A stretch of DNA of 64,000 nt from PHAA01 sp034927445 (GTDB lineage Bacteria; Bacillota; Syntrophomonadia; Syntrophomonadales; Syntrophomonadaceae): assembly GCA_034927445.1 (NCBI GenBank), contig JAYFPZ010000044.1, positions 13,437 through 77,436 of the forward strand. Reading direction: 5' to 3'. Below the pieces are notes generated by a model. That model saw only the letters and a list, made by a program, of their open reading frames with translations. It had not been told where the DNA came from and ran no database searches. Within the stretch, counting starts at the first letter, position 1; each line of letters opens with the position of its first letter. This document shows positions 33,340-42,549 of the stretch, piece by piece. Made by a program: the position numbers and the translations under genes.

Positions 33340-35121
33340 TCAAGGAGCCCCGAACAGCACCAGGCCGCTGTAGTCAACCCCGGCATCATCCCCGCTATAG
33401 GTCATGCTTATATTTTGCAGTACGATCCGGAGCTTGCAGCCATCCTTCTCAACGTTCAGAGTCATATCCTCAGAAGATAGCGCTGATTTGGGGCTGTCGG
33501 TGACAGACGGCAATGATTTGACAAAATCATAGAGGCCGGTACTTATCAGCTCCGCGCCATTGGCGTCTTTTACCGCTACCAGGACTTCCTGGGATGATAA
33601 ACGCTCGGCCGTAAGGCTGTATTTGACCCCGCGGACCTCGAAATCATACCTAGGCTCATCACTTGCAGGCATTCTCCGGTAGGAATTGATATTGAACATC
33701 ATATCAAAACCGCTGATATTTGAGGGCTGCTGCATATCCAGATTGGCATAAAAGAAATTTTGTGAATCTATACCCTGATAAGCAGGTTCGAAACCGAAGG
33801 TACTCTCCATTTTGTCATAGGTTTTGAAATCGGCGGGCAGCCAGGCCAGGTATTTGGTATAATTGCGGCTATCCAAATAGTTGAGAATACTGGTGGTCTC
33901 CAGTCTTACGTTCAGGGACGCGTCTGGCTTGGGATTTATTTTGCCTGCGCTCAGTATTCCCTCCGTACTCAGAATGTTTTCCAGTCTGGTAATCTGGCTG
34001 ACCCGCGAAACGGTGAATGCATCCACCGGCGGAATAACCGAGAATATGGCAAACCCGGCCGCCAGTACGGCAATCAGACCGTTGCGGACAACGGGTTTGG
34101 CACTCAGAAAAACCCCGCAGACGATGGCAAATACCCCAAACAAGGCCACATAATAACGCGATTCCGTAAAACCGTAGGCGTTCAGGCGGATGCCCACCGA
34201 GACCAACTGCATGATCACAACGGGAATCAACGCCAGGGGGAATATACGCTGGTACAGCCTGGCGGAGCGGTTCGTGAGCAGGCTGGCCAATACATAAATG
34301 ATAAGCCCGGCAGCCGAGTAGCCCAACACCATCGGCCCCAGCTGGCCCACCGGCCACTTTAAAGTCGCCAGAATTTTGATGAAATAGGCGGCCAGCACCA
34401 GGGTAAAAGCTGCCACCAAAGGTATGGCAATATAAGAAACCAGGATTTCCAAGAATTTCGGATAGTGCTCCGCATCGGCGGTATAATCTCGATCGATCTC
34501 ATTATCCGAGTTGAACCGGGGCAATAATGACAAGTAGTAAAGCGTAGCAAAGAGAATCCATATGACTGCCATCGTATAGCCGTAGGTATCCTGGTTTACT
34601 TTGAAGAGCAGAATATCAATCGCGCCTATGATACTGGCGCAGCCGGCTGAAAGAACGCCGGAATACAAAACCGATATGAAGGCCGACTTGAAATGGATCA
34701 AGGCAATCTTATTGAAATCATACCTGCCCCGGAAAGAAGGAACCCAGATGAAGGCGCAGAACATCGCGAAAACAGCCACCATGGTACGCACACTGACCGC
34801 AATATCTATATTGGGGACCGGCCTTATAATCCAATAATAACCGGCAATCAGCAATGCCGACAGTACATATACGGCCAGGCGCAGCTGCTGCAAACGCTTA
34901 AACCGCTCACAGCTGAATTGGGCTGCAACCCCCAAAAACGATCCCAACAGAAAAGTGAACATCAGTTTCTGAATGATCAGATCCGGGGCTTTATGCAGCG
35001 AAATCATATAACAGACTAATCCGGTGGTTCCGATGAGACATAGAACTGTGAGGGGAAAACGGGAGACCGCTTGCAGCAGACCCCGAACCATATTAACCAT
35101 GGTTTGACCCCAGCGTTTCAT
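33340..35121 (-). CDS. DUF4153 multi-pass membrane protein
   Basis: A 593-residue membrane protein. The first two thirds contain about ten to twelve helices in the DUF4153 pattern (AVIWILFATLYYLSLLPRFN, then ILVSYIAIPLVAAFTLVLAA YFIKIL); the last 200 residues are a soluble domain (SLNVRLETTSILNYLDSRNY). Function unknown; the family is common in Firmicutes envelopes. ATG at 35121 follows GGAGGAG; a GTG three bases earlier is less well placed. It runs convergently with the oxidoreductase and divergently from the sigma-54 activator. Confidence 0.85.
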   Translation of the reverse strand: MKRWGQTMVNMVRGLLQAVSRFPLTVLCLIGTTGLVCYMISLHKAPDLIIQKLMFTFLLGSFLGVAAQFSCERFKRLQQLRLAVYVLSALLIAGYYWIIRPVPNIDIAVSVRTMVAVFAMFCAFIWVPSFRGRYDFNKIALIHFKSAFISVLYSGVLSAGCASIIGAIDILLFKVNQDTYGYTMAVIWILFATLYYLSLLPRFNSDNEIDRDYTADAEHYPKFLEILVSYIAIPLVAAFTLVLAAYFIKILATLKWPVGQLGPMVLGYSAAGLIIYVLASLLTNRSARLYQRIFPLALIPVVIMQLVSVGIRLNAYGFTESRYYVALFGVFAIVCGVFLSAKPVVRNGLIAVLAAGFAIFSVIPPVDAFTVSRVSQITRLENILSTEGILSAGKINPKPDASLNVRLETTSILNYLDSRNYTKYLAWLPADFKTYDKMESTFGFEPAYQGIDSQNFFYANLDMQQPSNISGFDMMFNINSYRRMPASDEPRYDFEVRGVKYSLTAERLSSQEVLVAVKDANGAELISTGLYDFVKSLPSVTDSPKSALSSEDMTLNVEKDGCKLRIVLQNISMTYSGDDAGVDYSGLVLFGAP

Positions 35122-35502
35122 CACATCTCCTCCAATCCCAAGGCTACGCCCTGCTTTTCGTTTTGCTTATGCAATAGTTTATTCGGCATTATCCCAGAAT
35201 TTATTCCCTCTCCAATCTTGCTCCTTTCCGATTTGACCGCCTGACTGGCATGGATCTTGTTCTTTTAATATAACACAAGCTCCGGAGGTTCTGCGCCGGT
35301 ATAATCATAATTTTATCAGCGCCGGCCATCCCTCCCTCATCCGTAGCGCAGAGGAGTATTGCCTGTATTATATCATTACGAAAGCTGCAGCCATTTCTTG
35401 CTCTTAATTTAATATTACTGCCTGCTATACGCCACCCCGTTATAAATTAACGCATACTTTCCCGTCACCTGCCATAAATTGGGAACAAAGGTGGTGATCT
35501 AT
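35122..35502. other. Intergenic region between divergent genes
   Basis: No gene seen in this 381-base gap. It must hold the promoters of the DUF4153 gene (minus) and of the CBS-PAS activator (plus), but I could not pick a convincing -35/-10 pair by eye. No sigma-54 pattern found. Confidence 0.3.
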
Positions 35503-37599
35503 TTGCGGCTTAAGGAAATAATGACCGGCAACCCCATAACTCTGCCACCTGACTCGACGGTTAAGGAGGCAACCAAAATTTTTGGGGAGCATCAGATAGA
35601 CGGGGCGCCGGTGGTAGACGAAAATGGCAAAATCCTGGGACTGTTCACTAAAACCCATATATTTCGCATTATCAGTCAGGATCAGGATCTGAATACACCG
35701 GTGGCAGACTGTATGACCCGTGAGGTCATCCTGGGACATCCTGATGATAAAGTTGAATCCCATATCCACCCGGGGATAGGCCGGCTGCCGATTGTAGAGG
35801 ACAACCAGGTGGTCGGCATCATTACCCGCAGTGATTTGGCCGCCGCTTATTTCCGTTCTTTCCAAAATAAATCCTCGGAACTGGACACAATCATCAATTC
35901 CACCCACAATCTGATTGTAGCCGTCGATACGGAAGGATTGATTACGGTATTCAACCGGGCGGCGGAAAGGGTGCTGGGGGTAAAAGCGGAGGCCGCCCTG
36001 GGGAAAAAAGTAGTAGACCTTTTCCCCACCAGCGGGCTTTTGGATGTTGCCCAGAGCGGCAACGTGGAACCCCTGCAAAAATTAATGCTTAATAAGCGTA
36101 ATTTTATGTCTAATCGCACCCCCATTTATAAAAAAGACAGACTGGTGGGCGCAGTCGCCGTTCTGCAGGATATATCCGAAATTGAAAATATTTCCCGCGA
36201 ACTGGAATACTTCAAAGAGCTGAACCGTGAGCTTGACGCTATCATTGACTCTTCATTCGACGGTCTGTATATTGCGGACGGCAACGGTCTTACCCTGAGG
36301 GTCAACCAGGCATTCGAGCGGATTACCGGCGTACAATTGGATCAGTTTCTGGGGAAAAATGTAGTTGATATAGAAAAGGAAGGCATCGTCTCCGAATCGG
36401 TTTCAGCTCTGGCGATTAAACAGCGGAAGGCGGTTACCATCATTCAGGAAATGAACAACGGGAGAACCACGCTGGTAACCGGCAACCCCATCTATGATGA
36501 AGAAGGCAATGTCTTCCGGGTTGTCTGCAATGTCCGCGACATTACCGAGCTGAATATACTCAAACAAAAACTGGAGGAGGTAAAGAGCTTGAGTCAGCAC
36601 TACGAAAACCAACTGCGCACCCTACGTCTCCAGTACACCGGTTCCAGCAAAGTAATCTGCGCTTCCAAAAAAATGAAAGATTTTTTAGGTACGGTTATAA
36701 GGTTGTCCCAGTTTGATTCCACTATTCTGGTTACCGGTGAATCAGGTACGGGCAAGGAGCTGATTGCGGAGACCATTCATAATAACAGCAACCGGAAAGA
36801 CGGCTCCTACATAAAGGTAAACTGTGGGGCCATCCCCGAGAACCTGCTTGAATCAGAGCTGTTCGGGTATGAATACGGGGCTTTTACCGGAGCCAAAAAG
36901 GAAGGCAAGCTCGGCTATTTTCAGCTTGCCAACGGAGGCACCATTTTCCTGGACGAGATCGGGGATCTTTCCTTCAACCTGCAGGTCAAGCTGCTGCGGG
37001 TATTGCAGAACCGTGAGATTACCCGGGTGGGCGGCAGCAAATCCATCCCCATTGATGTTCGCATTGTGACCGGCACCAACCGTAATCTGCTGGAATTAGT
37101 AGAGAAAAAGCTCTTCCGGGAAGATCTTTATTATCGCTTAAACGTAGTCCCCATTCATGTACCTCCGCTGCGGGAGCGCAAGGAAGATATTCCGGCGCTG
37201 GTCAGCCATTTTGTGCATTTGTTCAACCGCAAGCATAAACTGCATAAAAGTTTTTCACCTGAAGTTATTAAACTTTTTATTAATTACAATTGGCCCGGTA
37301 ATGTCCGCGAACTCGAAAATCTTATTGAAAGAATGATGGTGGTCTCTACCAAAAATGTCCTTACTCAGGATGATTTGCCGGCCCACCTGGGAGAAGTCAT
37401 GCTGGCTCATCGCTGCGAGATAGTAGTCTCCGGTATTATCCCCCTGCAGGATGCAGTTGCCAATGTAGAAAAACAAATCCTGGAGAAAGCCTATGCCCAA
37501 TACCGGACTACCCGCCAGATGGCTAAAGAACTTAAGGTAAACGCCTCAACCATTGTAAGAAAAGCAGCTAAATATGGAATAACTTCTTCCCCTCATTAA
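35503..37599 (+). CDS. Sigma-54-dependent activator with CBS pair and two PAS domains
   Basis: About 698 residues: two CBS motifs (about 1-55 and 60-115, MTGNPITLPPDSTVKEATKI and CMTREVILGHPDDKV), two PAS domains (about 125-235 and 245-350), the AAA+ domain with GESGTGKE, GAFTGAKKEG, GGTIFLDEIGDL and REDLYYRLNVVPI, and a Fis-type HTH (RTTRQMAKELKVNASTIVRK). CBS pairs bind adenine nucleotides, so it may read energy charge or CoA/acyl-CoA state in addition to a PAS ligand. Start is TTG 35503, eight bases after AGGTGG; a TTG at 35479 has no site. It sits just before palindromes, a sigma-54 promoter and the beta-oxidation operon, its likely target. Confidence 0.92.
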   Translation: MRLKEIMTGNPITLPPDSTVKEATKIFGEHQIDGAPVVDENGKILGLFTKTHIFRIISQDQDLNTPVADCMTREVILGHPDDKVESHIHPGIGRLPIVEDNQVVGIITRSDLAAAYFRSFQNKSSELDTIINSTHNLIVAVDTEGLITVFNRAAERVLGVKAEAALGKKVVDLFPTSGLLDVAQSGNVEPLQKLMLNKRNFMSNRTPIYKKDRLVGAVAVLQDISEIENISRELEYFKELNRELDAIIDSSFDGLYIADGNGLTLRVNQAFERITGVQLDQFLGKNVVDIEKEGIVSESVSALAIKQRKAVTIIQEMNNGRTTLVTGNPIYDEEGNVFRVVCNVRDITELNILKQKLEEVKSLSQHYENQLRTLRLQYTGSSKVICASKKMKDFLGTVIRLSQFDSTILVTGESGTGKELIAETIHNNSNRKDGSYIKVNCGAIPENLLESELFGYEYGAFTGAKKEGKLGYFQLANGGTIFLDEIGDLSFNLQVKLLRVLQNREITRVGGSKSIPIDVRIVTGTNRNLLELVEKKLFREDLYYRLNVVPIHVPPLRERKEDIPALVSHFVHLFNRKHKLHKSFSPEVIKLFINYNWPGNVRELENLIERMMVVSTKNVLTQDDLPAHLGEVMLAHRCEIVVSGIIPLQDAVANVEKQILEKAYAQYRTTRQMAKELKVNASTIVRKAAKYGITSSPH

Positions 37600-37612
37600 A
37601 ACCAGATAACCT

Positions 37613-37649
37613 GTTTCCAGATTGCAACAAGCTGTTGCAATCTGGAAAC
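37613..37649 (+). promoter_or_regulatory. 37-bp perfect inverted repeat, candidate enhancer site 1 or terminator
   Basis: Arms GTTTCCAGATTGCAACA and TGTTGCAATCTGGAAAC (17 bp, perfect) around AGC, 14 bases after the activator stop. A second short GGCCG-type stem with CTCTTTT follows, so it might end the activator transcript; it also carries the TTGCAA cores seen in the next two palindromes. Confidence 0.6.
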
Positions 37650-37670
37650 GGCCGATTTCCGGCCTCTTTT

Positions 37671-37686
37671 GTTGCATTAATGCAAC
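37671..37686 (+). promoter_or_regulatory. Candidate enhancer site 2, 16-bp perfect palindrome
   Basis: GTTGCATTAATGCAAC, perfectly palindromic and followed by GATT, about 245 bases upstream of the -24 box. It shares the GTTGC / GCAAC arms with the site at 37828. Confidence 0.6.
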
Positions 37687-37827
37687 GATTTCTCCACTTA
37701 CCCCCATCAATTGATATGATTCGCAAAACTCCGCTCACCAGACCCAATTATTTTCCATGTCTTCCCTGTCTTGCCGGGAGCGGTCCCAGGCCAGCCAACC
37801 TTTATTTTTTAATCGGGAAAACCCTCT

Positions 37828-37843
37828 GTTGCAAAGCAGCAAC
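37828..37843 (+). promoter_or_regulatory. Candidate enhancer site 3
   Basis: GTTGC-AAAGCA-GCAAC followed by GATT, about 90 bases upstream of the -24 box, the classic position for a sigma-54 activator site. Same arm sequence and same overall 16-bp length as the palindrome at 37671. Confidence 0.6.
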
Positions 37844-37930
37844 GATTGTGAAGACAAGGTCAAGAGCAGCAGCGGGCTGGAAGCCGAATAAACGGGCCGG
37901 CCGGAAGACCGGGCCTTAATTTTTTTATGA

Positions 37931-37946
37931 TGGCACGCTAATTGCA
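37931..37946 (+). promoter_or_regulatory. Consensus sigma-54 (-24/-12) promoter
   Basis: TGGCAC, five bases (GCTAA), TTGCA: an exact match to TGGCAC-N5-TTGCW. Expected start near 37957, about 80 bases before the zinc-ribbon gene and 475 before the thiolase. With the upstream palindromes and the activator gene it forms a complete sigma-54 control unit. Confidence 0.88.
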
Positions 37947-38038
37947 ATGTTTTATGGCAAGATAATCCGCAATTCCACCACCCTGTCTTATCCGTTTCTA
38001 TCACCTTAGCCAGTACCGACGAAAGGATTGGAGCTATT

Positions 38039-38245
38039 ATGGATATGCGATGCACAAAGTGCAATAAACTTCTTGCCCGCTACAAACAGTGTCTGGAATT
38101 GGAGATTAAATGCACCCGCTGCGGCACCCATAACCAGGTTTTACAATCGGAAATTCCGATAGCAGCAAATGGCTTGAGCAATGGCCCCTATACTATTTCC
38201 CTGCCCGGGTCAAATCCTGTTCCTTCACGCCATAGCCAGCGTTAA
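38039..38245 (+). CDS. Small Com-like zinc-ribbon protein
   Basis: A 68-residue protein with CTKCNKLL near the N-terminus and CTRCGTHN at about residue 30, a zinc ribbon of the Mu Com-like type, followed by a disordered tail. GGAG is five bases before the ATG. It is the first gene after the sigma-54 promoter and is followed by a terminator, so it would be the most abundant product of that promoter. Its role in the fatty-acid operon is unknown; RNA or protein binding is plausible. Confidence 0.72.
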   Translation: MDMRCTKCNKLLARYKQCLELEIKCTRCGTHNQVLQSEIPIAANGLSNGPYTISLPGSNPVPSRHSQR

Positions 38246-38315
38246 ACGACCTGGGTTGAGGATTAAAACTAAATAGATCAGTTGATCACTTACCTATTTT
38301 ATAGAGGGCCTTTGA

Positions 38316-38347
38316 GCCCCGCAGATATATTCTGCGGGGCATTTTTT
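38316..38347 (+). terminator. Terminator (or attenuator) between the zinc-ribbon gene and the beta-oxidation operon
   Basis: Perfect 9-bp stem GCCCCGCAG / CTGCGGGGC with a 7-base loop and a run of six T after one A. No good promoter was seen between it and the thiolase start at 38434, so operon expression may depend on read-through. Confidence 0.88.
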
Positions 38348-38433
38348 ATGGGAAAGGGGGGATTGGCCGGTAAAACACGGTTCAGGACCAAGCTTTAGTT
38401 GACTTACAAACGTAATGAAAAGGAGGAAGAGGA

Positions 38434-39630
38434 ATGAGAGAGGTTGTAATTGTTGGAGCTGCCAGGACTCCTTTTGGAAAGTACGGCGGAGCGCTCAAGT
38501 CCCTGAAAGCTGTAGAATTAGGGGCAATTACCATTAAAGAAGCCATCAACCGGGCCGGAATTCAGCCCGACCAGGTTGAGTATCTCTATTACGGTCAGGT
38601 GGTTCAAGCCGGCTGCGGTCAGGTTCCGGGCCGTCAGGCAGGGCTTAAAGCGGGCCTCCCGGTGGAAGTCCCCTCCATTACCGTCAATAAGGTCTGTTCA
38701 TCCGGCATTGTCACCTGTGGTCTGGCCTATAAGATGATTGCCGGCGGATTCCTTGATATTGCCATGGGCGGCGGCATGGAATCAATGTCCAACATCCCCT
38801 TTGGCTTACCGGATATGAGATGGGGAGCCCGGATGGGAATACCTTTCAAAAATACGGTCGATCTGATGGTTTGGGATGGGTTATGGTGCGCCATTTATAA
38901 CCGCCATATGGCCATTCATGGCTCCGAGGTGGCTCGGGAATTCAATCTGGACCGCCTGCCCCAGGACCTTTGGGCGGTGCGGAGCCAGAACCGGGCTGAA
39001 GCAGCCATAAAAGCCGGCCGTATGGTAGATGAAATCGTACCGGTAACCCTGCCCGGCAAAAAGCCGGTGATCGTAGATACTGATGAAGCCCCCCGCTTTG
39101 GCTGCAAATACGAAGACCTGGCCAAGCTGCCCCCCGTTTTCGATCCCAACGGTTCAGTCACCGCCGGCAACGCCCCCGGTACCAACGACGGCGCCAGCGC
39201 CCTGGTCTTAATGTCCCGGGAAAAAGCTGATGAGCTGGGTATTAAACCGCTGGCCACCGTTCTGGGTTATGCCGAAGTTTCCCAGGAACCCCGGTATATA
39301 GCCACCGTTCCGGGACTGTCCATCGCCAAACTTCTGAAAGAAAAAGGCATGACCACTGATGATTTGGATTTGATTGAAATCAATGAAGCCTTCGCGGCAG
39401 TGGCCCTGACCAGCGGCAAGGCCATTCTGGGCTTAAATGACGACCAGATGGACGCCAAGGTTAATGTCAACGGCAGCGCGGTGGCCTTTGGACACCCGAT
39501 CGGCGCTACCGGCGGGCGCATTGTCATGACTGCGGCCTATGAACTCAAACGTCGCGGCGGTGGCCTGGCAGCCTGCGGTATATGCAGCGGAGCCGCCCAG
39601 GGAGACGCTATCCTGCTCAAGGTTGAGTAA
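38434..39630 (+). CDS. Acetyl-CoA C-acetyltransferase (thiolase) of the beta-oxidation operon
   Basis: A 398-residue thiolase: nucleophile Cys88 in VNKVCSSGIVTC, catalytic His in FGHPIGATGGR, second Cys in ACGICSGAAQGDA, and INEAFAAVAL. It cleaves acetoacetyl-CoA into two acetyl-CoA in the oxidising direction. AAAGGAGGAAGAGG precedes the ATG. First gene of a six-gene run whose gaps are at most about 60 bases, so one transcript is likely, controlled by the sigma-54 promoter at 37931. Confidence 0.95.
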   Translation: MREVVIVGAARTPFGKYGGALKSLKAVELGAITIKEAINRAGIQPDQVEYLYYGQVVQAGCGQVPGRQAGLKAGLPVEVPSITVNKVCSSGIVTCGLAYKMIAGGFLDIAMGGGMESMSNIPFGLPDMRWGARMGIPFKNTVDLMVWDGLWCAIYNRHMAIHGSEVAREFNLDRLPQDLWAVRSQNRAEAAIKAGRMVDEIVPVTLPGKKPVIVDTDEAPRFGCKYEDLAKLPPVFDPNGSVTAGNAPGTNDGASALVLMSREKADELGIKPLATVLGYAEVSQEPRYIATVPGLSIAKLLKEKGMTTDDLDLIEINEAFAAVALTSGKAILGLNDDQMDAKVNVNGSAVAFGHPIGATGGRIVMTAAYELKRRGGGLAACGICSGAAQGDAILLKVE

Positions 39631-39662
39631 ATTATTTCATTAATATAAAGGAGTTATGTGTT

Positions 39663-40514
39663 ATGGAAATAAAAAAAATCATGGTCATCGGCGCCGGCCA
39701 GATGGGGGGCGGAATTGCCCAGGTATCCGCCCAGGCCGGATTTGAAACGGTCCAGTATGACATTACTATGGACCTGGTGAACAAGGGTATCGCCCTGATC
39801 GGAAAAAACCTGGCCCGGGATGTTGCCAAGGGCAAAAGAACCGAGGAAGAAAAAGCCTCGATCCTGGGGCGGATCAAACCGTCGGTCTCGCTGGAAGATG
39901 CGGCTGATTGTGATCTGATCATTGAGGCCATCGTGGAGAACTTTGACATCAAGAAACAGGTCTTCGCCGAACTTGATAAAATAGCTCCGGCCCACGCCAT
40001 TTTAGCCAGCAATACCTCTTCGCTGCCTATCACCCAGATTGCCGCCTGCACCAAACGGCCCGCCCAGGTAATCGGTATGCATTTCATGAACCCGGTCCCG
40101 GTCATGAAGCTGGTGGAAATCATCCGGGGTCTGGCTACCAGTGACGAGGTCTACGATACCATTGAGGCAGCCTCGATCAAGATGGGCAAAGTCCCGGTGT
40201 GGTGCAAAGATGTGCCCGGATTCATTTCCAACCGGGTGCTCCAGGTCATGATCAACGAAGCCCTGTGGGAGCTTTATGAGGGCGTAGCCCCGGCCGAAAA
40301 CATCGACAACATTATGAAACTGGGCATGAACCATCCCATGGGCCCCTGTGCCCTGGCTGACCTGATTGGCCTGGACACGGTTCTGGCCATCTTGAACGTT
40401 ATGTACCAGGGCTATGGAGATCCCAAATACCGCCCCTCTCCCCTGTTAAAACAGTATGTGCAGGCTGGCTGGCTGGGCCGTAAAGTGGGCAAGGGAATTT
40501 ATGACTACAGCTAA
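39663..40514 (+). CDS. 3-hydroxybutyryl-CoA dehydrogenase
   Basis: A 283-residue NAD(P)-dependent 3-hydroxyacyl-CoA dehydrogenase: Rossmann motif VIGAGQMGGGIAQ (about 7-19), the catalytic His region GMHFMNPVPVMKLVEII, CKDVPGFISNRVL and the C-terminal GLDTVLAILNVMY and PLLKQYVQAGWLGRKVGKG blocks. It interconverts 3-hydroxybutyryl-CoA and acetoacetyl-CoA. Length and motifs match the Hbd/PaaH short form. AAGGAG precedes the ATG. Confidence 0.95.
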   Translation: MEIKKIMVIGAGQMGGGIAQVSAQAGFETVQYDITMDLVNKGIALIGKNLARDVAKGKRTEEEKASILGRIKPSVSLEDAADCDLIIEAIVENFDIKKQVFAELDKIAPAHAILASNTSSLPITQIAACTKRPAQVIGMHFMNPVPVMKLVEIIRGLATSDEVYDTIEAASIKMGKVPVWCKDVPGFISNRVLQVMINEALWELYEGVAPAENIDNIMKLGMNHPMGPCALADLIGLDTVLAILNVMYQGYGDPKYRPSPLLKQYVQAGWLGRKVGKGIYDYS

Positions 40515-40539
40515 ATAACGACTGGGAGGAGGAAGACCG

Positions 40540-41322
40540 GTGGAATTTCAAAATATAATCCTGACCCAGGAAAACCGCATCGCCATTCTGACCATCAACC
40601 GCCCCCAGGCCTTGAACGCCTTGAACCGGGATACCCTGCTGGAAATCAAAGCAGCGGTGGAACAGGTCAGAGATGACGCCGAGGTCGACGTTTTAATCAT
40701 CACCGGCGCCGGTGACAAGGCTTTCGTCGCGGGCGCGGACATTACCTACATGCTGAATATGAATGCCCTGGAAGGGCGCCAGTTTGGCTTGACCGGGCAA
40801 GAGACCTTCAACCTGATCGAAACCATGTCCAAACCTGTAATCGCCGCCATTAACGGTTTTGCCCTCGGAGGAGGATGCGAATTGGCCATGGCCTGTGATT
40901 TTCGCATCTGTTCCCACAAAAGTAAATTCGGACAGCCGGAGGTAGGTCTGGGTGTTACTCCGGGATTCGGCGGCACCCAGCGTCTGCCCCGCCTGGTGGG
41001 TACAGGCATGGCCAAGCAACTGCTGTACACCGGAGATACCATCGATGCCAACGAGGCTTTAAGAATCGGACTCGTTAATGCAATTATCACGGCTGAATCA
41101 TTAATGGACCAGGTTAAGCAGATAGCCGGAAAAATAGCCAGCCGGGGCGGCATCGCGGTACGCTTCTGCAAGGACGCGGTCAACGAGGGGATGCAGACCG
41201 ATATCGACCGGGCCATGAGCATAGAAGCCGACATATTCGGCTTATGTTTTGCCACGGAGGACCAGAAGGAAGGCATGCAGGCCTTTGTCGCGAAACGCAA
41301 GGCCCAATTTAAGGGCAAATAA
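40540..41322 (+). CDS. Enoyl-CoA hydratase (crotonase)
   Basis: A 260-residue crotonase that hydrates crotonyl-CoA to 3-hydroxybutyryl-CoA. Both catalytic glutamates are in place: GFALGGGCELAMACDFRI and FGQPEVGLGVTPGFGGTQRL; the oxyanion hole is in KAFVAGADI. The start is GTG with GGGAGGAGGAAG upstream. Unlike the crotonase-family protein at 22683 it has the full active site, so it is the true hydratase of the pathway. Confidence 0.95.
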   Translation: MEFQNIILTQENRIAILTINRPQALNALNRDTLLEIKAAVEQVRDDAEVDVLIITGAGDKAFVAGADITYMLNMNALEGRQFGLTGQETFNLIETMSKPVIAAINGFALGGGCELAMACDFRICSHKSKFGQPEVGLGVTPGFGGTQRLPRLVGTGMAKQLLYTGDTIDANEALRIGLVNAIITAESLMDQVKQIAGKIASRGGIAVRFCKDAVNEGMQTDIDRAMSIEADIFGLCFATEDQKEGMQAFVAKRKAQFKGK

Positions 41323-41342
41323 ATAGATGGGAGCTGAGATTT

Positions 41343-42491
41343 ATGGATTTTGCATTAAGCGAAGATTCCTTAATGATGAGAGATATGTTTAGAAAGTTCG
41401 CCAAAAACGAGGTTGAGCCGATCGCGGCTGAAACCGATAAAACTCACCAATTCCCTATGGAAAACTTCAAAAAGATGGCCGGCCTGGGTTTGACCGGACT
41501 CCCTATTCCGGAAGAATGGGGAGGAGCCGGAGCCAGTTATCTGGATTTCGCCATCTTTGTAGAAGAAATCGCCAAATGCTGTGCCTCCACGGCGGTCATC
41601 ATGAGCGTTCACACCGGCCTTGGCTGCATGAGCACCTGGCTCTACGGAGGCGAAAAAGTAAAGCAGAAATATCTTAGAGCCCTAGCCAGCGGTGAAATTA
41701 TTGGGGCTTACGCTCTGACCGAGCCCAATGCCGGTTCCGATGCCGCCTCGATTAAATGTAAGGCTGAAGACAAGGGCGACCACTTTATCATCAACGGCAG
41801 CAAGATATTTATTACCAACGGCGGTATCGCTACCACTTATTGCACCTTTGTCAAGAGCGACTCCACCCAGGGCCCGGGCCGGGGCATCACCTGCCTGCAG
41901 ATTGAGAAAGACACCCCCGGGTTTACTATGAGCAAGCCGGTTCAGAAGATGGGTATGAACGGTTCCCCCACCGTTGAACTGTATTTCGAAAATGTCAAAG
42001 TCCCCAAAGAGAATATGCTGGGTGAGCAAAACAACGGTTTCCAGGTCGCCATGGGGCTTCTGGCCGGAGGCCGCATCACCATCGCCGCCCAGGGTCTGGG
42101 AATCGGCGAAGGCGCTTTGGAATTCACCACCCAGTATATCAAGGAAAGACAGCAGTTTGGCAAACCGCTGGCCGCCAACCAAGGCGTACAGTTTATGGTA
42201 GCCGATATGGCCACGGCTCTGGATGCGGCTCAGATGCTGATCTACCGGGCTGCCTGGCTAAAAGACAATAAGCTGCCCCATAACAAAGAAGCATCTATGG
42301 CCAAAAAGTTCGCCACCGACACCAGCATGGAAGTCTGCACCAACTGCGTTCAATTAATGGGTGGTTATGGCTACTGCAGTGAGTTCCCGGTGGAGCGGAT
42401 GATGAGAGATGTCAAGATTACTCAGATATATGAAGGCTCCAACCAGATTCAGCGTATGATCATCGGCCGTGAAGTCATCGGCAAATGGTAA
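41343..42491 (+). CDS. Acyl-CoA dehydrogenase (butyryl-CoA dehydrogenase type)
   Basis: A 382-residue FAD acyl-CoA dehydrogenase: FAD/substrate motif YALTEPNAGSDAAS, the FITNGG segment, and the catalytic base Glu364 in IYEGSNQIQRM. Short-chain (butyryl-CoA) substrate is inferred from operon context and close match to clostridial Bcd proteins. It would pass electrons to an ETF; no etfAB genes lie in this window. GGGAGCTGAG upstream of the ATG. Confidence 0.94.
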   Translation: MDFALSEDSLMMRDMFRKFAKNEVEPIAAETDKTHQFPMENFKKMAGLGLTGLPIPEEWGGAGASYLDFAIFVEEIAKCCASTAVIMSVHTGLGCMSTWLYGGEKVKQKYLRALASGEIIGAYALTEPNAGSDAASIKCKAEDKGDHFIINGSKIFITNGGIATTYCTFVKSDSTQGPGRGITCLQIEKDTPGFTMSKPVQKMGMNGSPTVELYFENVKVPKENMLGEQNNGFQVAMGLLAGGRITIAAQGLGIGEGALEFTTQYIKERQQFGKPLAANQGVQFMVADMATALDAAQMLIYRAAWLKDNKLPHNKEASMAKKFATDTSMEVCTNCVQLMGGYGYCSEFPVERMMRDVKITQIYEGSNQIQRMIIGREVIGKW

Positions 42492-42549
42492 GCCTCTCTC
42501 CCACATCTGACAGCTTACCTTAACTAAGGAATGAAGGAGGTAAACAATA

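Noticed and set aside
37613..37649. Treating the 37-bp inverted repeat only as a terminator
   Set aside because: No T-run follows directly, and its TTGCAA cores match neighbouring palindromes; both roles are left open.
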